Positions 5,689-9,633 of a stretch of 9,633 bases of DNA are shown one piece after another. The position numbers were made by a program, and so were the translations under genes. The DNA comes from Kroppenstedtia sanguinis (GTDB lineage: Bacteria > Bacillota > Bacilli > Thermoactinomycetales > DSM-45169): contig NZ_JBNPXF010000041.1 of assembly GCF_050433445.1 (NCBI RefSeq), positions 1 through 9,633 of the forward strand, written 5' to 3'. Below the pieces are notes generated by a model, which worked only from the letters and a program-made list of their open reading frames with translations, was not told the origin of the DNA and did no database searches. Within the stretch, counting starts at the first letter, position 1, and each line of letters starts with the position of its first letter.

Positions 5689-7227
5689 TCACCTTTTCAT
5701 CCCATTATGAAAGCCCCTATAGTGGGCATAAGGGGACGCGATCACGAGATTATCCAAACTGTACACTTCACCACCGTGTTCAAGTGGAGTCAGGTGATGA
5801 AGTTCATAGACTCCTTTTCCCCCGAGTTGTTCATTTCGTGGAGCAAAAGGAGCTTTACCCTGCCTCATCAAAGTTTGATTACGATGACTAAACTCTGAAG
5901 CATACTTAGAATTACCTACAACTTTCCAAAATTCTTCCCTGAACTCTTTGAATGTATTAAATCTCCTGCCGGTGAGTTGATTGGCAACATCGTCTGGTAT
6001 CAAGCCGATTCTACCATCTATCATCATTTTGTCAAGATTTCCCCAACCATTACCTTCAACAGTACCAGGAGTTTTTCTTAGGATATCCGTACGACCTGAT
6101 TGTCCCCCACCACCGTTACCCGAGGCCTTGTTATACCCCTCCGCCGCTTCCTGCCCGTTTTTCTTCACCCAGGGCATGGCCAGTGTGCCGTCGCCGGAGA
6201 CACCGGGGATCAGCAATGGTTTGCTCAAGGCTGGGGCCCCATCGATGACCGCTCCGGCATAGGGGATGAGCAGGCCGATCATGCCCGCTATGGTGGCACT
6301 TCTCCAATCCAATTTCCGATCTCTCAACCAGTCAAAGGTGGACTGATCCGCCACTCCACCACTGCCGCCACCGATGATCTTAGGCAACCACTTTTGCAGG
6401 AAAGGATTTAGTGTGGATTGGGCTAATTTAGCCCCTGCATATCGGGTTACCCCGGCGAACACCCCATAACCGAAGACTCCTGCGAATCCACCGATCCCCG
6501 CATCCCGCAGGATGGTGTTTGGGTCGTTTCCCTGAAGCCACGACACTCCGCCGGAAATGGCTCCGCTGACCAACATCGTTCCCCCAAGGGGAGGGGAGAC
6601 GAAGAGAGCAATGATGGTTGCGGCTAAACCGATAGTAAATTCGGGATGATCCACTCCAAAACTGACCCACTCATAAAACGGATCCACCCCGGTGATGGCA
6701 CCTATCAGCTTGGAAAAGCCAATCAAACCTTTTAGTTGGGGAAGGGTTCCCATCTGATCATATGCCAGCCGCTTCCCGACATAGTTTGCAATGCATTCCG
6801 AATCGTTTCCACAATGTTTACGTGCTTCTTCAAGAAGCCTTTTTATACGTTCTTCACGCAACTGCTTTTTCTTTTCTTCACTAGGGCCAGAAAGTAACTC
6901 TCCCCCTTTTTTCTTGATACAATCCCAACTAAGGGCACACTCATACCAAGAAGGATCGCTTTTTACTGGCTTTACTGGAGGCGTAGGTTCGGGCTTCGTA
7001 TGTAATGGAATAGGGCTGAACTCATCTTCGGGAGGATCGGGCTTTTCGGGCTTAGGATCTTCTTTGGCCATGTATTTCCCAGCCTTACAGGAAGGTTCCC
7101 CGTTTTCATCATAAAGGAAGGGAACAGAGCAAAGAATGACTTGTCGTAAGGATGCCTGCACGGGCTCACTTTTCACAATGCCAACCACAATTCCCGCCAA
7201 CATCGTAGCGGCCATCATCACAAACAC
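5689..7227 (-). CDS. Polymorphic toxin: prepilin-like N-terminus, hydrophobic middle, colicin E9-like HNH DNase tip
   Basis: The protein has 512 residues from GTG 7225-7227, but the natural N-terminus probably lies upstream (see 7228-7293). In order: a hydrophobic helix (1-18), a proline-rich linker (58-92), a charged coiled-coil-like segment (115-136), hydrophobic glycine-rich stretches (197-264 and 309-328), a glycine hinge GNGGGGQSG (370-378), then a DNase domain from about 390. This domain tracks colicin E9 closely: IPDDVANQLTGRRF, FKEFREEFWK, GKAPFAP, YELHH with E475, H477 and H478, GGEVYSLDN, and H502. K471 takes the place of Arg96. The last histidine (H507) is one residue further from H502 than in E9. 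G+C falls from about 63% (6121-6180) to 38% (6001-6060) across the hinge, fitting tip exchange. The Im9-like gene follows. I infer export through a prepilin-type route and cutting of DNA in competitors. Confidence 0.9.
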   Translation of the reverse strand: MFVMMAATMLAGIVVGIVKSEPVQASLRQVILCSVPFLYDENGEPSCKAGKYMAKEDPKPEKPDPPEDEFSPIPLHTKPEPTPPVKPVKSDPSWYECALSWDCIKKKGGELLSGPSEEKKKQLREERIKRLLEEARKHCGNDSECIANYVGKRLAYDQMGTLPQLKGLIGFSKLIGAITGVDPFYEWVSFGVDHPEFTIGLAATIIALFVSPPLGGTMLVSGAISGGVSWLQGNDPNTILRDAGIGGFAGVFGYGVFAGVTRYAGAKLAQSTLNPFLQKWLPKIIGGGSGGVADQSTFDWLRDRKLDWRSATIAGMIGLLIPYAGAVIDGAPALSKPLLIPGVSGDGTLAMPWVKKNGQEAAEGYNKASGNGGGGQSGRTDILRKTPGTVEGNGWGNLDKMMIDGRIGLIPDDVANQLTGRRFNTFKEFREEFWKVVGNSKYASEFSHRNQTLMRQGKAPFAPRNEQLGGKGVYELHHLTPLEHGGEVYSLDNLVIASPYAHYRGFHNGMKR

Positions 7228-7293
7228 ATATTCAACAGTGGGGGAACCTCTTTTGGAGGGGATTCCCCGAAAGAGCTAACGTAAAAGATCCAA
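7228..7293 (-). pseudogene. 5' end of the toxin gene: TTG start and prepilin motif split by an in-frame TAG
   Basis: AGGAGG (7302-7307) is followed 8 bases later by TTG at 7291-7293. The frame reads MDLLR, TAG (7276-7278), then LFRGIPSKRGSPTVEYV and runs without a break into the toxin frame at 7227. The segment KRG-SPTVEYV followed by a hydrophobic helix fits a class III prepilin leader (Flp/TadE type): basic residues, cleavage after G, glutamate at +5, tyrosine at +6. Without the TAG the protein would have 534 residues. The GTG at 7225-7227 lacks a ribosome binding site and starts inside the hydrophobic helix, so it is a poor substitute. Either the gene is broken, or the stop is suppressed, or this base is a sequencing error. 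Confidence 0.7.
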
Positions 7294-7301
7294 TCAACCC
7301 G

Positions 7302-7363
7302 CCTCCTATTTTGGAAGATTGTTGGTTAATTGGATGATAGATTATCTTGACTTTTCTAACCAA
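7302..7363 (-). promoter_or_regulatory. Probable promoter and ribosome binding site of the toxin gene
   Basis: On the minus strand TTGGTT (7358-7363) and TATCAT (7334-7339) are 18 bases apart, a fair but not consensus SigA match. A leader of about 25 bases leads to a perfect AGGAGG at 7302-7307. No operator repeat is evident. No other good promoter is obvious before the downstream immunity genes, so this one may serve the whole array. Confidence 0.5.
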
Positions 7364-7386
7364 TAGGACTTTGGTTGTAAAAAGAA

Positions 7387-7412
7387 AGAAATCCAGCTAT
7401 CACTGGATTTCT
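7387..7412 (-). terminator. Intrinsic terminator upstream of the toxin promoter
   Basis: AGAAATCCAG (7387-7396) pairs with CTGGATTTCT (7403-7412) around a 6-base loop. On the minus strand it is followed by a T-rich tract, insulating the toxin promoter from minus-strand transcription to its right. Confidence 0.75.
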
Positions 7413-7484
7413 GAAGTTTTATGGGGTTGGTGTAGTTGATCTAAAGTGACACATGGCACCAATGGAGGAATTCATAGGAAAACG

Positions 7485-7510
7485 AAAAGCCCAGCATCAA
7501 CTGGGCTTTT
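7485..7510 (-). terminator. Bidirectional intrinsic terminator
   Basis: AAAAGCCCAG (7485-7494) and CTGGGCTTTT (7501-7510) form a perfect 10-bp stem with a 6-base loop and A/T ends on both sides. It lies 18 bases past the stop of the 39-residue membrane protein gene. The 7413-7484 stretch between the two terminators shows no gene. Confidence 0.85.
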
Positions 7511-7528
7511 ACTGATTTTCCGTGATAA

Positions 7529-7648
7529 TTAATTTGAATCTTTCTTTTTTAGAAATTTGACCAAAAACCAAACGACCAGAGACACTACAGCTACAACAAC
7601 TATTGAAGCTAGGATTTGAAATAAAAAGGTTCCCGTTTCAAAACTCAC
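7529..7648 (-). CDS. Small single-pass membrane protein, 39 residues
   Basis: GTG at 7646-7648 follows GAGGTG by 7 bases and opens 39 codons ending TAA. The protein starts MSFETGTF, has one long hydrophobic helix (LASIVVVAVVSLVVWFLV, about residues 13-30) and ends in a basic tail KFLKKKDSN, predicting an N-out, C-in membrane protein. The pattern recalls small Bacillus membrane proteins such as the DUF4083 type, but I cannot assign it. The terminator at 7485-7510 supports it as a real transcription unit. Its role beside the toxin locus is unknown. Confidence 0.7.
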   Translation of the reverse strand: MSFETGTFLFQILASIVVVAVVSLVVWFLVKFLKKKDSN

Positions 7649-7976
7649 CGAAATTCACCTCGCTATTTGAGGGTTTAGAGCGCCAAATTGAAGAAAAGCA
7701 TCTGGATCCTGAGTGTTCGGTTAGTAATAACCATCTCCATTTCATTACCTTTGGCAACTGATCATTCCCACCATCCACCCAAACAGACGAAGTACAACGC
7801 AATGAAAATCCGATTTCTGATCTCCGAGGAAAAGTATACCATATCTTATCCTCCACTTTACCTTTCAAGTTCACTTCAGGGAAAATTATTCTAGTCTTGC
7901 TACAGTTAAGCCACGACGACACATCCATCAAGTTATAAACTATGGTAAAATCCGAATAATGAAACATAACATTCAA
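7638..7976 (-). CDS. Doubtful ORF, 112 residues
   Basis: The frame is open from TTG 7974-7976 to TGA 7638, overlapping the start of the 39-residue gene by 11 bases. There is no recognisable ribosome binding site and no known family. The middle (FPEVNLKGKVEDKIWYTFP and VWVDGGNDQLPKVMKW) looks plausibly protein-like, but the end is rich in S, R, C and W. It may be a decayed gene or chance. Nothing better is seen on either strand between 7649 and 8083. Confidence 0.3.
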   Translation of the reverse strand: MNVMFHYSDFTIVYNLMDVSSWLNCSKTRIIFPEVNLKGKVEDKIWYTFPRRSEIGFSLRCTSSVWVDGGNDQLPKVMKWRWLLLTEHSGSRCFSSIWRSKPSNSEVNFGEF

Positions 7977-8083
7977 CGTTGATTTAGCTACATTTTAGGA
8001 AGTGTAGATCATTCGCTCCGAATTTGATCGCCAAGAAAGGGATCTGAGGGCTTCAGCTCATCTTATTGGAAAGATGTGATTCT

Positions 8084-8311
8084 ATGACAAAGTATTTCAT
8101 CTTCTTTTGTCTTCTTATCTTATCCATGGTATTCATTGCTTCGGTGAGTCCCCACTTTATTATTTTACTTGCCATTTCTCCTTCAGTTGTCCATTTGATC
8201 AGGGCCTACGAACACAAAAAATCGAATCAAGCATACAAACAAGACATACTTTTCTCTCTTCTGATTATCTTGGTCGTTCCCACCGCATATCTCATCGCAT
8301 TCTTGATATAG
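8084..8311 (+). CDS. Small membrane protein, 75 residues
   Basis: From ATG 8084 the product begins MTKYFIFFCLLILSMVF and has hydrophobic segments at about residues 4-22, 25-42 and 53-75, with a charged loop RAYEHKKSNQAYKQ between the last two. This suggests two or three membrane passes. A weak GGAAAG lies 10 bases upstream; the frame also allows a TTG at 8066, but that would add a polar extension without a better ribosome binding site. No family is recognised. It precedes the HicB-type gene by about 130 bases and could be co-transcribed with it. Confidence 0.55.
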   Translation: MTKYFIFFCLLILSMVFIASVSPHFIILLAISPSVVHLIRAYEHKKSNQAYKQDILFSLLIILVVPTAYLIAFLI

Positions 8312-8442
8312 TCCAAACTGCGAGCGTAGATTGGCTAATACTCTTTCTTCTAATAAGCAGTGACTTCTGAATTATTAGAAATTAATCCAAGTTCAATCTT
8401 CCTTTATTTATTCCTTTTAATGCAAACAGGGGAGTGAATATA

Positions 8443-8856
8443 TTGAAAACACATTATATTTTCCCTGCCGTTTTTGAATATGATCAACCTGATAACATCG
8501 TCGTATTTTTCCCCGATCTCCCTGGGTGTATCAGTGTTGGCGAAAATACTGAAGATGCATTGCGTATGGCAAAAGAAGCCCTTTCTCTTCACTTGTATGG
8601 AATGGAACAAGACGACAACAAAATCCCCTCACCGTCCAATCCAGAAGACATTGAACTGGATCAAAACAATTTAGAAATCGTAATGGTTGAAGTCTGGATG
8701 ACTCCGATCCGAGAATATATGGAGAAATCCATCACAAAGACTGTGACCATCCCCCTATGGCTGAATGATGCAGCAGAAAAACATAAACTAAACTTTCCCC
8801 AAATCCTTCAAAGCGGGTTAAAGGACAAATTGAGTCTCCTCGATGAAACCAAATAA
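8443..8856 (+). CDS. HicB-family antitoxin, no adjacent HicA
   Basis: The protein has 137 residues. The N-terminal HicB fold is clear: YIFPAVFEYDQPDNIVVFFP, DLPGCISVGENTEDALRMAKEAL, then PSPSNPEDI. The C-terminal part, KTVTIPLWLNDAAEKHKLNF followed by PQILQSGLKDKL, is the ribbon-helix-helix or HTH DNA-binding tail of the longer HicB type. TTG 8443-8445 is chosen because GGGGAG lies 8 bases upstream; the in-frame GTG at 8434 lies inside that ribosome binding site. HicA toxins are about 60-80 residues and normally overlap or abut hicB, but neither the 131 bases upstream nor the 60 downstream can hold one. It may be an orphan transcriptional regulator, an anti-toxin against a HicA elsewhere, or a leftover. 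Confidence 0.88.
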   Translation: MKTHYIFPAVFEYDQPDNIVVFFPDLPGCISVGENTEDALRMAKEALSLHLYGMEQDDNKIPSPSNPEDIELDQNNLEIVMVEVWMTPIREYMEKSITKTVTIPLWLNDAAEKHKLNFPQILQSGLKDKLSLLDETK

Positions 8857-8916
8857 GTCATCATAAAAACACCCTTTTTGGTCGTAGGGAAGTCTCTGGA
8901 CAAACGATGACTGATT

Positions 8917-9177
8917 CTAAAGCACCTCTACAATAGAAATGAACACAATTTGGTTTGACGAATCATAGAGCTTGATATCCTTAGGGTTAGAAGGAGGAGG
9001 CAGAGGTTGGTTCCTGTCTTTGTATTGCAAAATAGACTCCCGCAACAATTCGCGAGCGACTGGAACCCCCTTTTCAATGTTTTCATGCGTTCCAACGGCG
9101 GGGAAATCCGGGAAATAAAAACTAACGTTGTTCCTTGCCTGCTCAAAAACGCAGGGATAACTGTACTGTTTTTTCAT
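8917..9177 (-). CDS. Short HicB-like protein lacking the DNA-binding tail
   Basis: The protein has 86 residues. It matches the N-terminal HicB domain: YSYPCVFEQARNNVSFYFPD, FPAVGTHENIEKGVPVARELL, PPPSNPKDI and a final strand VFISIVEVL. It is a divergent relative of the gene at 8443-8856 and ends exactly where that protein continues into its DNA-binding part. The three reading frames just past the stop do not restore such a tail. ATG 9175-9177 is chosen because GAGGGAG lies 5 bases upstream; the open frame extends to 9243. A TATAAT at 9224-9229 could be the -10 box, without a recognisable -35. The gene converges on the other HicB gene with 60 bases between stops. No HicA is adjacent. Confidence 0.8.
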   Translation of the reverse strand: MKKQYSYPCVFEQARNNVSFYFPDFPAVGTHENIEKGVPVARELLRESILQYKDRNQPLPPPSNPKDIKLYDSSNQIVFISIVEVL

Positions 9178-9249
9178 ATTTCTCCCTCCTCGTGGGTCAC
9201 TTCCCGTCTTCCGTAGCATTTTCATTATATACTTCACAAACAAGAGTTA

Positions 9250-9544
9250 GCGTAATATTTACAGATCATCTCCTGAAAGATGGCTTCAACGATCCCTTCA
9301 GTCAAATCAATGTAAAACTAGTTCCTCTTCAGGTAACTTTAATCTTGTTTTTCAGCAAGGCGGGGACAGTATGGTGGGTCGGCTCCGGACTCTTCGCCTC
9401 TCCACGCCCATCTGTGATTTTCCACACAATGTTCGCTGAAGGGGCGCTATCTACCCCACCGAGTATCGAAATAGGAAATGATCGTTGAAATCACCCTAAG
9501 CGAAAACCTATAGCGATCAACAACAAAAAAGCCCAATTTGGTCT
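9250..9544. other. Intergenic stretch with no convincing gene
   Basis: Open frames cross this region on both strands but lack ribosome binding sites and family motifs. A minus-strand frame (ending TGA near 9332) includes ANIVWKITDGRGEAKSPEP and could be a gene remnant, but it has no usable start. The stretch lies against an insertion sequence end, so a disrupted gene here would not be surprising. Confidence 0.5.
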
Positions 9545-9633
9545 TGACCCTGTCAAGTAGACAATGAAAAAAAGAACGGTTATGCGGCGATTTTTTCCCG
9601 ATGCTCTACAGGGGAAAGGTCGCCCAATTTTTT
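9545..9633 (-). mobile_element. End of an IS3-family insertion sequence, running off the right edge
   Basis: The element appears to begin with TGACCCTGTCAAGTAGACA (9545-9563), a 5'-TG end of the TGACCC type found in IS150-like members of the IS3 family. The transposase stop is 35 bases inside. The other end and target duplication lie beyond the window, so the boundary is provisional. Confidence 0.7.
9580..9633 (-). CDS. IS3-family transposase OrfB, C-terminal end only
   Basis: The last 17 codons read KKLGDLSPVEHREKIAA then TAA (9580-9582). LGxLSPVEhR close to the C-terminus is the typical end of the IS3-family integrase (DDE catalytic core, rve). The rest of the gene lies outside the window, so completeness and activity cannot be judged. 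Confidence 0.82.
   Translation of the reverse strand, partial: KKLGDLSPVEHREKIAA

Noticed and set aside
7688..7894. Plus-strand ORF with signal-peptide-like start
   Set aside because: No ribosome binding site or family; the hydrophobic start is short and likely accidental.
9135..9488. Plus-strand ORF of 117 codons
   Set aside because: It begins antisense to the short HicB gene and has no ribosome binding site or family motif.

Overview
The window looks like a piece of a Bacillota chromosome, probably Bacillales. The evidence is strong AGGAGG-type ribosome binding sites, frequent TTG and GTG starts, a YyaL-type thioredoxin-domain protein, and WHH/SUKH toxin-immunity modules. A thermoactinomycete-like host is possible, but that is a guess. 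The GC-rich yyaL-like gene (about 63% GC in one hand-counted 60-base line) sits beside an AT-rich accessory region (as low as 27% GC around 4981-5040). This contrast suggests that the rest of the window was acquired.

Layout from left to right: a 33-bp tandem repeat (1-350); a strong terminator (371-401); a DUF255/YyaL-like gene on the minus strand with its own promoter (413-2503); a short spacer with hairpins and a doubtful 34-codon ORF (2567-2730); and then the central feature, a minus-strand toxin-immunity locus (2731-7363). In transcription order this locus contains: a promoter; a large secreted-toxin gene whose leader resembles a Flp/TadE-type prepilin and whose C-terminus is a colicin E9-like HNH DNase; an Im9-family immunity gene 7 bases downstream; a hairpin; a protein with a ribbon-helix-helix-like N-terminus that appears to start at ATT; a WHH nuclease tail interrupted by an in-frame TGA; a SUKH (SMI1/KNR4) immunity gene; a likely immunity gene of unknown family; a second, frame-broken toxin tail; its adjoining SUKH gene; and a terminator.

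The locus reads as a polymorphic toxin gene with an intact tip domain and cognate immunity gene, followed by displaced toxin tips that have decayed while their immunity genes stayed open. This arrangement is known from Rhs, CDI and WXG/LXG loci. Here the delivery part looks like a pseudopilin. The toxin gene itself carries an in-frame TAG six codons after its best start, just before the prepilin motif, so it may be silenced, phase-variable or mis-sequenced.

Right of the locus (7387-9249) are small genes: a 39-residue one-pass membrane protein, a doubtful minus-strand ORF, a 75-residue membrane protein, and two HicB-type antitoxin genes facing each other with no visible HicA partner; the second HicB lacks the C-terminal DNA-binding part. 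The window ends in the 3' end of an IS3-family transposase gene with its terminal repeat (from about 9545).
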